Shown: positions 17,169 to 25,375 of the stretch, one piece after another
How the letters are laid out: each line of letters opens with the position of its first letter
How positions within the stretch are numbered: position 1 is the stretch's first letter
From: Rhodobacteraceae bacterium D3-12
GTDB taxonomy: Bacteria > Pseudomonadota > Alphaproteobacteria > Rhodobacterales > Rhodobacteraceae
NCBI GenBank assembly: GCA_025916135.1
Contig: CP104793.1
Span: 372,001-436,000 of the forward strand
Reading direction: 5' to 3'
Length of the DNA: 64,000 nt
Translations under genes and position numbers: made by a program
Notes under the pieces: generated by a model
What the model saw: the letters and a program-made list of their open reading frames with translations, nothing else
Databases searched by the model: none
What the model was told of the DNA's origin: nothing

Positions 17169-17915
17169 ATGAGCGCGCCGGACCCTATTGCGGCCATCGT
17201 TCTGGCGGCGGGCAAAGGCACGCGCATGGGGTCGGAGCTGCACAAAGTCTTGCACAGGCTGAACGGCAAGCCGCTTTTGGGTCATGTGCTGGACAGTCTG
17301 GACGAGCTTGGCACCGAGAAAACCGTGTTGGTTGTTGGGGCTGGGCGCGCGCAGATCGCGGATGCTTATCCGCCGTTTGAGCGTGTCGTGCAGGAAGACC
17401 AGTTGGGCACCGGACATGCGGTGCGCGTGGCCACGGGTGCGTTACATGGTTTTAAGGGCATCGTCTTGGTCCTTTATGGCGATGTGCCGCTGGTGTCTGC
17501 TGCGACGATGAGAACGCTCACCCGTCAGATCGACGCCGATACTGCGCTGGCGGTTCTGGGGTTTGTGCCGAAAGATCCACGTGCCTATGGGCGGCTTATC
17601 ACGGATGCCACCGGCGCGTTGGAGCGGATTGTTGAATTCGCTGACGCCAGCGAGGCAGAGCGCGCCGTTGGCTTTTGCAACTCGGGTATTTTGGCGATGC
17701 GGGCGGATGCGATGTTCGACCTTGTACCGCAGATCAGCAACGACAATTCCAAGGGGGAGTTTTACCTGACCGATGTTGTCGCTTTGGCGCGGGCGTCAAA
17801 CCTGCGGGTGGCGACGGTTGAGGCGGATGAGGTCGAGGTGACGGGCGTGAATTCGCAAAGCGAACTGGCGGCGCTGGAAAGCGTTCTTGCGCAGCGCAGC
17901 CGGGAGGAGGCGTGA
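17169..17915 (+). CDS. GlmU N-domain-like sugar-1-phosphate nucleotidyltransferase
   Basis: This protein of 248 residues has the GT-A-like pyrophosphorylase fold only. Motifs: LAAGKGTRM (12-20) and Lys26 for nucleotide triphosphate binding, EDQLGTGHAV (76-85) for the base, LYGDVPLV (102-109) with the metal-binding Asp, then GRLITDATGALERIVEF and GEFYLTDVV. All match the uridyltransferase half of GlmU. The left-handed beta-helix acetyltransferase half (about 200 residues) is missing, and the operon continues directly with the next gene. With the AmgK-like kinase it would turn a free hexosamine into a UDP-sugar for the glycosyltransferases nearby (inference). It starts at ATG 17169 after CAGGGCA. 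Confidence 0.85.
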   Translation: MSAPDPIAAIVLAAGKGTRMGSELHKVLHRLNGKPLLGHVLDSLDELGTEKTVLVVGAGRAQIADAYPPFERVVQEDQLGTGHAVRVATGALHGFKGIVLVLYGDVPLVSAATMRTLTRQIDADTALAVLGFVPKDPRAYGRLITDATGALERIVEFADASEAERAVGFCNSGILAMRADAMFDLVPQISNDNSKGEFYLTDVVALARASNLRVATVEADEVEVTGVNSQSELAALESVLAQRSREEA

Positions 17916-17917
17916 CC

Positions 17918-19308
17918 ATGGTCGAACTTTCGCATCGTTTTGCGGACACGCAGTTTGCGCCCTTTTGGCCAGAGACCGTCACCCACAAGGCGGATCTGCC
18001 GCCGCTGGTGGGCGAGGTGGCCTGCGATCTGGCCATTATCGGGGCCGGGTTTACGGGGCTATGGTCGGCGCTCAAGGCGCGTGAGCGCCACCCGAATGCG
18101 CGGATTGTTGTGCTTGAGGCGCGGCGTTTGGCGAATGCAGCAAGCGGGCGCACCGGCGGGTTTTGTGCGCCGTCGATTTCGCATGGGGTGCTTAATGCGG
18201 TGGCGCGCTGGCCGGGTGAGGCAGGCGAGCTGGTGCGGCTGGGGCGCGAAAACCTTGATGAAATGGAAGCCGATATCAAAGCTTATGGCATTGACGCCGA
18301 GTTTGAGCGCAGCGGCAAGGTCAACATTGCCCGCACCCCTTGGGAAGCTGAGGGGCTGCGCGCGATGCAGGCAGAGTATTCGCGCTTTGACATCAAGACC
18401 GATATTCTATCGCCCACCGAATTGGCCGCCCGGATTGACAGCCCGCGCTATCCCGCGGGCTTGTACGAAGCGAATTATGCCTATGTGAATCCGGCCAAGC
18501 TTGTCCATGGATTAGCGCAGGCTTGTCTTGGGGGTGGGGTCGCGATCCATGAAGACAGCGAAGTCACCGGCATCAAGAAGGACGGCGCAGGGTTGCGATT
18601 GCGCACCAAGACCGGAGAGGTGCGCGCCCGTCAGGTTATCATGGCGACCAACGCCGATCTGCCGCTGTTGCGGCGACTGCGCAGTGCGATCATTCCGATT
18701 TATGACTATACGATCATGACCGAGCCCCTGACGGACGACCAACTGGCCGCGATCGGCTGGCGGGACCGCCATGGTGTGGCCGATAGCGGCAACCAGTTCC
18801 ATTACAGTCGCAAGACCGCCGATAACCGCATTCTGTGGGGTGGGTATGATGCGATCTATCATTATGGCGGGCGGCGTGACGCAAGTTTGCTTGACCGTGG
18901 TGAGACCTATGCCCGGCTTGAGGCGAACTTCCTTGAGACCTTCCCGAGCCTTCAGGACGTGCGGTTCAGCCACGCGTGGGGGGGATTATCGACACTTCTG
19001 CGCGGCTGACGTTTTTCACGGGCGTGGCCTATGGCGGGCGGCTTGCCTATGCGCTTGGGTTCACCGGACAGGGTGTTACCGCGACCCGCTTTGCGGCGCT
19101 GTCGATGCTGGACCAGCTGGACGGGTTGAGCACGCCGCGCACTGCGCTGCGTATGACGCGCAGTATGCCGGTGCCGTTTCCCCCCGAACCTATCCGAAGT
19201 CTGGCGATCCGCTGGGCTCAGGCGGATCTGGCGCGGGAGGATCGCACCGGCAAACGGTCGCTTATGCTTCGGCTTATGGACAAAATGGGGATTGGGTTTG
19301 GCTCTTGA
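17918..19308 (+). CDS. FAD-dependent amine oxidase/dehydrogenase, PuuB- or DadA-like (frameshifted as read)
   Basis: The N-terminal Rossmann motif AIIGAGFTGLWSAL (about 39-52) is followed by ARRLANAASGRTGGFCAPSI, the region where DAO-family enzymes hold FAD. This order and the roughly 460-residue length resemble gamma-glutamylputrescine oxidase. The frame breaks in a run of seven G at 18978-18984: eight G continue as HAWGGIIDTSARLTFFTGVA to the stop at 19308, giving 463 residues. The span is 3n+2, agreeing with one lost base. ATG 17918 is placed seven bases after GGAGGAGG; GTG 17912 would overlap the upstream stop. It probably oxidises the imported, perhaps glycosylated, amine. Confidence 0.85.
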
Positions 19309-19338
19309 GCCGTCCAATTCAGCAATCAGGAGACTTTC

Positions 19339-19698
19339 ATGACCTTTTCGCCCAAACATGTCATCGGTTTTGACGACGCCAGTTTGCCCCCCAAGGAAAC
19401 CGTTGTTGATGACCCTAGCGCGGTTGACGTGCCCTATAAGAGCAAAAGCTGGCGTCACTTTAGCAATGACGCCAAGGGGGCCGTTGCCGGGATTTGGGAG
19501 GCCGAACCGCATCTGGAACGCTGCACCTGTGATTTTGACGAATTGTGCCACATCATTGAGGGTCGCGTGCGGCTGACTGATGGCGACGGGGTGAGCCGTG
19601 AATTCGGGCCGGGCGACAGTTTTGTCGTGGCGGCGGGGTTTGACGGCACATGGGAGAACCTGACCCATGTTAGAAAGGTGTTCTTTATCCTGTCATGA
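19339..19698 (+). CDS. Cupin_3 (DUF861-like) domain protein C
   Basis: This 119-residue single-domain cupin closes the operon, 30 bases after the oxidase. Core motifs are AGIWEAEPHLERCTCDFDEL, CHIIEGRVRLTDGDG and GPGDSFVVAAGFDGTWENL, nearer to the textbook DUF861 pattern than cupins A and B. It shares with them the acidic-hydrophobic-Cys-His ... Glu-Gly-Arg block. It starts at ATG 19339 after CAGGAGAC. No enzyme activity can be assigned. Confidence 0.8.
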   Translation: MTFSPKHVIGFDDASLPPKETVVDDPSAVDVPYKSKSWRHFSNDAKGAVAGIWEAEPHLERCTCDFDELCHIIEGRVRLTDGDGVSREFGPGDSFVVAAGFDGTWENLTHVRKVFFILS

Positions 19699-19820
19699 AC
19701 CGTCCCGCGGTTGAGGCGGTGATTGGACTGGGTGGACTCCCCGAAAATTGGCGCTGGTTAAGGGCCAATTTGGTGCAATAAGCTGCGGCGAGCGATTTCT
19801 TCTCAAGCAGGGTTCAAGAC

Positions 19821-20822
19821 ATGACCAAAGCGCCGGTTCGTATTGCAATCAACGGGTTCGGGCGGATCGGGCGTTCGATCCTGCGGATGTTGCTGACCAG
19901 CCGGGCGGGCGAGCCGTTTGAGCTGGTGGCGATCAACGATATCGCGCCGCTGGAGAGCTGTGCGTATTTGTTTGCCTATGACAGTGTGTTTGGCCCGTTT
20001 CCCGGAGCGGTGAGCCATGAGGCAGGCGCGCTGATTGTGGACGGCAAGCGGATTGCGTTTCACGGCGAGGCGGACATCCGGGCGGTCGATTTGGCCGGAG
20101 TGGATGTATTGCTGGAGTGCACCGGGGCGGCGGGGCATCGCGCGGATGTTGAACGCGGGTTGGAGGCCGGGGCGCAGGCCGTTTTGATTTCCGGGCCGTC
20201 GGCGGTGGCGGATGTGACGCTTGTTCTGGGGGCGAATGGCGGCGATTTGGCCCAGCATCAGGTGGTGTCGAATGCGAGTTGCACGACCAATGCTCTGGCG
20301 CCGCTGTTGCGGTTGCTGGACGAGAATTGGGGCGTGGAAAGCGGCCATATGACGACGGTGCATTGTTACACCGGCAGCCAGCCGACGATTGACAAGCCGC
20401 GCGATGATCTGGTGCGAAGCCGAGCCGCGGCGTTGTCGATGGTGCCGACCACCACGAGCGCGGCGCGGTTGATTGGCGAGGTGTTGCCGGGGTTGGCCGG
20501 ACGGATCGAAGCGCGCGCCGTGAGGGTGCCGACGGCGAGCGTGTCGGCGATTGATTTGACGGTGCAGTTGCGTGACGCGGTCACGGTCGAGGCGGTGAAC
20601 GCGGTTTTGGCGCGGGCCGCCGAGGCGGAGGCGGTGTTCGGGTTTATCACCATGCCGCTGGTGTCGACCGATTTGCGGATGCGCCCGGAGTCGATTGTGA
20701 TGAATGGGCGAGAGACGAGCGTGTCGATGGGGGGATTGCTGCGGGTGTTCGGGTGGTATGACAACGAGTGGGGGTTTTCCAACCGGATGCTGGATGTTGC
20801 GGCATTGATGGCGGCGCGGTGA
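19821..20822 (+). CDS. Type I glyceraldehyde-3-phosphate dehydrogenase (probable secondary copy)
   Basis: The 333-residue enzyme oxidises glyceraldehyde-3-phosphate (or possibly erythrose-4-phosphate) with NAD. It contains the NAD-binding start INGFGRIGRSILRMLL, Asp in AINDIAPL that favours NAD over NADP, and catalytic Cys in SNASCTTNALAPLL. The catalytic His lies in TTVHCYTGSQPTID, where most GAPDHs have HSYTGDQ. The C-terminal WYDNEWGFSNRM is canonical. It stands alone, 122 bases after the cupin operon, not in the usual gap-pgk order, so a main glycolytic copy may exist elsewhere. The divergent HCYTGSQ loop might mean a different substrate such as erythrose-4-phosphate. Confidence 0.88.
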   Translation: MTKAPVRIAINGFGRIGRSILRMLLTSRAGEPFELVAINDIAPLESCAYLFAYDSVFGPFPGAVSHEAGALIVDGKRIAFHGEADIRAVDLAGVDVLLECTGAAGHRADVERGLEAGAQAVLISGPSAVADVTLVLGANGGDLAQHQVVSNASCTTNALAPLLRLLDENWGVESGHMTTVHCYTGSQPTIDKPRDDLVRSRAAALSMVPTTTSAARLIGEVLPGLAGRIEARAVRVPTASVSAIDLTVQLRDAVTVEAVNAVLARAAEAEAVFGFITMPLVSTDLRMRPESIVMNGRETSVSMGGLLRVFGWYDNEWGFSNRMLDVAALMAAR

Positions 20823-20905
20823 GGGGCGTTGCTGGGATGAACCCCAGCCTATGCGATTGCGATGTTTGGGGCTTGGCCCGGAACAAGGGCGAAGCCCGCC
20901 GGGCC

Positions 20906-20934
20906 ATCGTCAGCCCCTCCCGTGGGCTGACGAT
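20906..20934. repeat. Perfect inverted repeat in the gap after GAPDH
   Basis: ATCGTCAGCCC (20906-20916) and GGGCTGACGAT (20924-20934) pair perfectly over 11 bases around a seven-base loop. Just upstream, GGCCCGG and CCGGGCC form a second possible stem. It lies between two convergent genes (GAPDH and cobO), so it can act as a bidirectional transcription barrier, though neither side has a T run. Confidence 0.6.
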
Positions 20935-21045
20935 TGGGTGAGGGCAGCGCGCCTCTTTTCTGTTGGAAGACCTGGCAAGAATAAAGCGCTTTAGACCCAG
21001 CGTTGGATCGTCATCCCAGGGGCTGCCAATGGCCCTGCGTCCGGC

Positions 21046-21654
21046 CTAGAACTCGACGCCGATCTGGGCTTTGATGCCGGAGCGGAACGGGTGTTTCACC
21101 AGCTCCATTTCGGTGACGAGGTCAGCGGCCTCGATCAGCTCGTCCTTGGCGTTGCGCCCGGTGAGAACCACATGGGTCATTTCGGGCTTTTCGCTTGCAA
21201 GAAAGCTCACCACATCGGCGATGTCGATATAGTCATAGCGCAGGGCGATGTTGATCTCGTCCAGCAGCACCATTTTGTTGGCGGGATCGCGGATCAGCTC
21301 TTTGGCTTTCTCCCAAGCGGCTTGGGCCATTTCGACGTCGCGGTCGCGGTCCTGGGTTTCCCAGGTGAAGCCCTCGCCCATGGTGTGAAAAGCGCATTTG
21401 TCGGAGAAATGCGACAGGATCAGGTCACGTTCACCCGTGCTCATCCCGCCTTTGATGAACTGCACGACGGCGCAGGGCATGTCATGGGCGATACAGCGGA
21501 AAATCATGCCAAAGGCGGCGGACGATTTGCCTTTGCCTTTGCCGGTATGAACGATCACGAGGCCTTTTTGGTCGGTCTTGGTCGCCATGATCTTGTCACG
21601 GGCGGCTTTTTTCTTGGCCATTTTCATTGCGTGGCGGTCGCTGTCATCGCTCAT
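21046..21654 (-). CDS. cobO: Cob(I)yrinic acid a,c-diamide adenosyltransferase
   Basis: The enzyme moves the adenosyl group of ATP to the cobalt of corrinoids during coenzyme B12 synthesis or salvage. The 202-residue product has the P-loop IVHTGKGKGKSSAAFG, the CobO/BtuR hallmark, followed by AVVQFIKGG, MGEGFTWET and VLLDEINIALRYDYI. A charged 30-residue N-terminal tail precedes the core. ATG 21654 is chosen because GGAGAG precedes it; the frame is open far upstream without conserved sequence. It is divergent from the flavin oxidoreductase gene and not embedded in a cob operon in this window. Confidence 0.95.
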   Translation of the reverse strand: MSDDSDRHAMKMAKKKAARDKIMATKTDQKGLVIVHTGKGKGKSSAAFGMIFRCIAHDMPCAVVQFIKGGMSTGERDLILSHFSDKCAFHTMGEGFTWETQDRDRDVEMAQAAWEKAKELIRDPANKMVLLDEINIALRYDYIDIADVVSFLASEKPEMTHVVLTGRNAKDELIEAADLVTEMELVKHPFRSGIKAQIGVEF

Positions 21655-21812
21655 GTGGCTCTCCTTGCGTGTCGAAGCCAGACTTTGAGCATGGGCGCGC
21701 GGGGTTGCAAGGGCGAAGTGACGCAACGGCTTTTTCCCGCGCTGCGACGGAGCGGTTGAATTGGTCAGGGGATGTGGCGAGGTAGGGGCAACGAGAACAA
21801 GGAGAGACCCCG

Positions 21813-22922
21813 ATGGGAGAGACGAAAACACTGGGCGATGCCGTCAAGCTCGGTCCGCTGGACCTGCGCAACCGGATCGTGATGGCGCCGATGACGCGGA
21901 CCTATTCGCCCGGCAATGTGCCAAATTCCAAGGTGATTGAATATTACCGCCGCCGCGCCGAAGGCGGCACCGGGTTGATCATCACCGAGGGCACCTTTGT
22001 TGAGCATAAGGCGGCGATTGCCTATCCCAATGTGCCGGCGTTTTACGGCGAGGATGCGCTGGCCGGATGGAAAAAGGTGGTTGATGCGGTCCATGCCGAG
22101 GGCGGCAAGATCGCGCCGCAGCTTTGGCATGTTGGCGGGATCCGCCGCCCCGGTGTCGAGCCGGGTGGCAACGAACCGGGCCACAGCCCCAGCGGCATGG
22201 CGAAACCCGGCAAGGTCACAGGCCACGCGATGACGCAAGACGACATCGACGAGGTGGTCGCCGCCTTTGCCCGCGCCGCTGCGGATGCCAAGCGGATCGG
22301 GTTTGACGCGATCGAGCTGCATGGCGCGCATGGTTATCTGATCGACCAGTTTTTCTGGGACGGAACCAACCAGCGTGACGATGCTTATGGTGGCGATCTT
22401 GCCCATCGTTCGCGCTTTGCTTTGGAGATCGTGAGAGCCTGCCGCGCCGCAGTCGGGCCGGATTTCCCGATTATTTTCCGCTGGTCACAGTGGAAACAGC
22501 AGGATTACGGCGCGCGTTTGGTGGAAACGCCCGAGGCGCTGGAAGCATTTGTGGCACCGCTGGCCGAGGCGGGTGTGGACGTGTTCCATTGCTCGACACG
22601 CCGCTTTTGGGAACCGGAGTTTGAGGGCAGCGATCTGAACCTTGCTGGTTGGGTGCGCAAGTTGACCGGTAAGCCAACCATCACGGTGGGAAGTGTCGGG
22701 CTGGACGCCGATTTCATCCCCGACGATGGCAGCGCCAACTTTCGCGAGGCCAAGCCCGCCGGGGTGGACGCCTTGGTTGAGCGGATCGGCAAGGGGGAGT
22801 TTGACCTTGTCGCTGTGGGGCGCGCGATGATTGCCAATCCGGATTGGGCCGACAAGGTTTTGGGCGGAACATTTGACAACATGAAGCCCTATACCAAGGA
22901 TATGCTGGAGCGGCTGGATTAA
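21813..22922 (+). CDS. NADH:flavin oxidoreductase, Old Yellow Enzyme family
   Basis: The protein has 369 residues and folds as an FMN-binding TIM barrel. It starts with LGPLDLRNRIVMAPMTRTYS, the FMN-binding first strand. The substrate-site motif is DAIELHGAHGYLIDQFFWDG, and the C-terminal phosphate-binding segment is DLVAVGRAMIANPDWADKV. Family members reduce activated C=C bonds or demethylate small amines. The stretch YDG-like NQRDDAYGG after the active site is typical of the subgroup including 2,4-dienoyl-CoA reductase and trimethylamine dehydrogenase, but the iron-sulfur extension is absent. The natural substrate is not known. The GNAT gene follows by 16 bases. Confidence 0.88.
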   Translation: MGETKTLGDAVKLGPLDLRNRIVMAPMTRTYSPGNVPNSKVIEYYRRRAEGGTGLIITEGTFVEHKAAIAYPNVPAFYGEDALAGWKKVVDAVHAEGGKIAPQLWHVGGIRRPGVEPGGNEPGHSPSGMAKPGKVTGHAMTQDDIDEVVAAFARAAADAKRIGFDAIELHGAHGYLIDQFFWDGTNQRDDAYGGDLAHRSRFALEIVRACRAAVGPDFPIIFRWSQWKQQDYGARLVETPEALEAFVAPLAEAGVDVFHCSTRRFWEPEFEGSDLNLAGWVRKLTGKPTITVGSVGLDADFIPDDGSANFREAKPAGVDALVERIGKGEFDLVAVGRAMIANPDWADKVLGGTFDNMKPYTKDMLERLD

Positions 22923-22937
22923 GGCAGGAGGCGCGTC

Positions 22938-23417
22938 ATGAATGTCAGGGAAGCCGAGCTTGGCGATGTTGAGCAGATCAGTGATCTGTTGCAGGAGCTA
23001 ACCCGGTTGGGCAAGCGGACGCGCCCCGATGACGCGGATTTTGTGCGCGAGAATTATGTCTTGGGCCCGCATAACATTCGCTGTTCGGTTGCCGAGGACG
23101 CGGGTGTTGTGCTGGGTATTCAGATACTTTCGCGTGCTCAAGCCGGCAATCAATGGGGCATTGAACCGGGCTGGGGCATCATTGGCACCCACACCCGTGC
23201 CGCCGCTGTGCGGCGCGGGGTCGGGCGGGCCTTGTTTGAGGCCAGCTTGGACGCTGCTAAGTCTGCCGGGGTTGAAAAGATCGATGCGTCGATCGGAGCC
23301 GATAACCACGAGGGGCTTGGGTATTACGCCGCCATGGGGTTTGAGACCTATCGGAGCCCTCAAGGGCGGGTGTGCAAGGTTTATGACGTTGCAGGCGGGC
23401 CGAAGCAGGCTGATTAA
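22938..23417 (+). CDS. GNAT-family N-acetyltransferase
   Basis: This 159-residue single-domain acetyltransferase carries the acetyl-CoA loop THTRAAAVRRGVGRALFEAS (about 89-108) and the usual last strand GYYAAMGFETYRS. It acts on a small molecule or a protein N-terminus, which cannot be told from sequence. It lies 16 bases after the Old Yellow Enzyme gene and is probably co-transcribed. The strong terminator at 23448 closes the unit. Confidence 0.85.
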   Translation: MNVREAELGDVEQISDLLQELTRLGKRTRPDDADFVRENYVLGPHNIRCSVAEDAGVVLGIQILSRAQAGNQWGIEPGWGIIGTHTRAAAVRRGVGRALFEASLDAAKSAGVEKIDASIGADNHEGLGYYAAMGFETYRSPQGRVCKVYDVAGGPKQAD

Positions 23418-23447
23418 CGTGAGGCTGTTGCGACATTGCGAATAAGG

Positions 23448-23476
23448 AAACGGGGGCCATGGCGGCCCCCGTTTTT
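23448..23476. terminator. Strong bidirectional terminator between GNAT and the membrane protein
   Basis: CGGGGGCC (23451-23458) pairs with GGCCCCCG (23464-23471) around a five-base loop, flanked by an A run on the left and a T run on the right. It can end transcription of the convergent genes from both directions. Confidence 0.9.
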
Positions 23477-23497
23477 TATGTTTGCGCTTTGGGTTGC

Positions 23498-24712
23498 TTA
23501 TTCCGCCGGGACCGCGACTGCCGGGGCGGAGCGGGTGAAATGCTGGCGGTTGAGGCGCAAAACGAGCACAATCATCAATGCCTGACTGAGCAGAGCGATG
23601 GCGGTGAGCCCCCAGTAGCCCATTCCGAATTTTTCGATCACGCCGGCACCGACAAGGCCCTTGTTGATGAAAAACTGCATCAGCACCGCAAAGGCCACGC
23701 CGGGGCAGACCAAGGCATAGGAGCCGGGCGAGGTTTTCGTGCCAAAGACGAAATCGGTGAAATACCCCTGACGGCGCAGCACGGTGAGGCCGAGAGCAAG
23801 AAACAGGACTTGGAGTGCGATCATGCGGGCAAGGAAAATCATGGTTTCGCCGGCGTTCGAGTGGACATCGAACGTGGTGTGCAGCCCGTGGTCCTGCCGC
23901 AGAAAGAGGATCGACAGGATGGTCACGATTGGCACGATAACCATCAGGGTCGGGCCGCTTTCACGGGCGGTGCCGTGGTGGAGCATCGAGTTAAATGCCA
24001 CGGTCAGTGCGACAGCCGTATAGACCAGCGCCGCCACGGCGAAGAAGGTTGAGAGCACCAGTGCGGCGCCAACTGTCACTGTGGCCGTGCTCATCGCCGC
24101 CGGGGCGGAGAAGCCGACGCCAACCATGGCAAGGGCGAAGGCGGGCAGGAGCTGGGCGAAGCTGTTGTTGGCGGTGACGTCGAAAACGCCGCCCTTGGAT
24201 AGCACGCGCCCGAGGAAATCGCCGATCAGCGCCAAGGCCCAGAGGCCGACGAGGCCGAAGGCGACCATGGCGAGCGGGAAAAGGTATTCAACGATGCTCC
24301 ACAGGCCGGGGACAAAGGTAAGACCGATGATAAACAAGGCGTTGATGGTCATGGCGGTGGCCAGCGGTCCGGCGAGGAGGGTGGTTTCGCCGTTGGAATT
24401 GCGCAGGGCCTGATAGGCGTCCGTCTGGCGGAAAGCACGCAGGGCGGAGACGTTCCAAGCGAGGTATTTGAGGTTGAGGAAGGCGAAGGTGGCGATGCCT
24501 GCCCAAGCCACGAGAACGGCGATTTGTTGCGGCAGGCCTCCTTGGGCAAAAACGGCCATCGCGTCTTCGAAAATAGGCACGGGGCGGCCGGGGTGCGGCA
24601 CCCAGAACATCAGGAACATGAAGAAAGTCACGCTGAGCCCGCCAGCGCCGAGGGAGGCGAGGAAGTAGAGCGGGGAATAACGATCTGCGGGGCGTGTTTG
24701 TGGGTGTGTCAT
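23498..24712 (-). CDS. Polytopic membrane protein, possibly TsoY-like
   Basis: The 404-residue protein has roughly ten to twelve hydrophobic helices beginning near residue 14 (FLASLGAGGLSVTFFMFLMF). The conserved-looking loop GTKTSPGSYALVCPGVAFAV is near residues 325-345. I recall this motif from integral membrane proteins called TsoY, some of which are selenoproteins, but I am not certain; here the residue is ordinary Cys (TGC/TGT type codon). ATG 24712 was chosen because it places the first helix normally; the frame is open upstream through the operator region. Two ATTC-N8-GAAT sites lie upstream, suggesting control by a SqrR/BigR-type persulfide-sensing repressor and a role in sulfur chemistry or transport. 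Confidence 0.65.
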   Translation of the reverse strand: MTHPQTRPADRYSPLYFLASLGAGGLSVTFFMFLMFWVPHPGRPVPIFEDAMAVFAQGGLPQQIAVLVAWAGIATFAFLNLKYLAWNVSALRAFRQTDAYQALRNSNGETTLLAGPLATAMTINALFIIGLTFVPGLWSIVEYLFPLAMVAFGLVGLWALALIGDFLGRVLSKGGVFDVTANNSFAQLLPAFALAMVGVGFSAPAAMSTATVTVGAALVLSTFFAVAALVYTAVALTVAFNSMLHHGTARESGPTLMVIVPIVTILSILFLRQDHGLHTTFDVHSNAGETMIFLARMIALQVLFLALGLTVLRRQGYFTDFVFGTKTSPGSYALVCPGVAFAVLMQFFINKGLVGAGVIEKFGMGYWGLTAIALLSQALMIVLVLRLNRQHFTRSAPAVAVPAE

Positions 24713-24742
24713 GGTGCGATCCTTGTGGTGCGACTCATTTAT

Positions 24743-24783
24743 ATTCGAATTTCGGAATGTGTGTAACATTCTAAAATTGGAAT
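24743..24783. promoter_or_regulatory. Two tandem ATTC-N8-GAAT operator-like sites
   Basis: ATTC-GAATTTCG-GAAT (24743-24758) and ATTC-TAAAATTG-GAAT (24768-24783) lie 25 bases apart, 31-71 bases upstream of the membrane-protein start. The second extends to a perfect ACATTC/GAATGT palindrome. ATTC-N8-GAAT is, from memory, the site of ArsR-family persulfide repressors (SqrR, BigR) in alphaproteobacteria. No such regulator gene is seen in this window. Confidence 0.6.
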
Positions 24784-24857
24784 GTGAAGGGGTTTGTTCG
24801 CAGGGCGCATGATTTGCCATTAACGGGGCGTTAACCAAGATGGGTTTTGATAGCGGC

Positions 24858-25268
24858 ATGCGATTGTTGATGTGCGCCGCCCTTTTGCCTTGTCTGCTTG
24901 GTTGCAACACGCCGAGCCCTGCGTTTCGCGGGGTGGCTCCGGTGCGGGTGACAATTGGTAAGAGCACGTTTGATGTGCGGGTCGATGGCAACCGGGCCGA
25001 GGCGATCCGGTTGAACTGGGAATGGGCGCCACGGTTGGAAGCGGTGGCACCGCGCGCGGTGGCGGCGACTGAGAAGGTATCAGGGTGTGAGGTGCGCAAG
25101 CCGGATGGCGATCAGGCGCTTATTTTGGCGCGGTTGAAATGTGCCAAAGGCTCGGCGGCGGCGCCAAGGGAGCGGATTCAGTATGATTGCGATGTCGAAG
25201 ATGTTTATGCGCGCCGCAAACGCGGAGAGGTTATCCGCGAGATGACATGTGTGCCGAGGCGATTTTGA
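24858..25268 (+). CDS. Small lipoprotein of unknown function
   Basis: Starting at ATG 24858 the product (136 residues) has a lipoprotein signal peptide, MRLLMCAALLPCLLGC, with lipobox LLGC and Cys16 as the lipidation site. An in-frame ATG at 24840 adds six residues. The mature part contains four further Cys (CEVR, LKCAK, YDCD, MTCV), which could form two disulfides. I recognise no domain. It is divergent from the membrane protein and shares its upstream region, including the two ATTC-N8-GAAT sites, so it may be co-regulated. Confidence 0.7.
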   Translation: MRLLMCAALLPCLLGCNTPSPAFRGVAPVRVTIGKSTFDVRVDGNRAEAIRLNWEWAPRLEAVAPRAVAATEKVSGCEVRKPDGDQALILARLKCAKGSAAAPRERIQYDCDVEDVYARRKRGEVIREMTCVPRRF

Positions 25269-25375
25269 AACTGAGGTGTGATTTGGGCGGCGTGTTGGCG
25301 GAACGTTCGGGGCGTCGCGATTGAGGTGATGTTGGACGCGCCACGGGAGTATTTAGGGCAAGATGAAACTGGACG

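Noticed and set aside
5716-19698. Antibiotic resistance island (aminoglycoside phosphotransferase plus glycosyltransferase)
   Set aside because: The kinase motifs match AmgK better than resistance enzymes, and neighbours are catabolic; kept only as an alternative idea.
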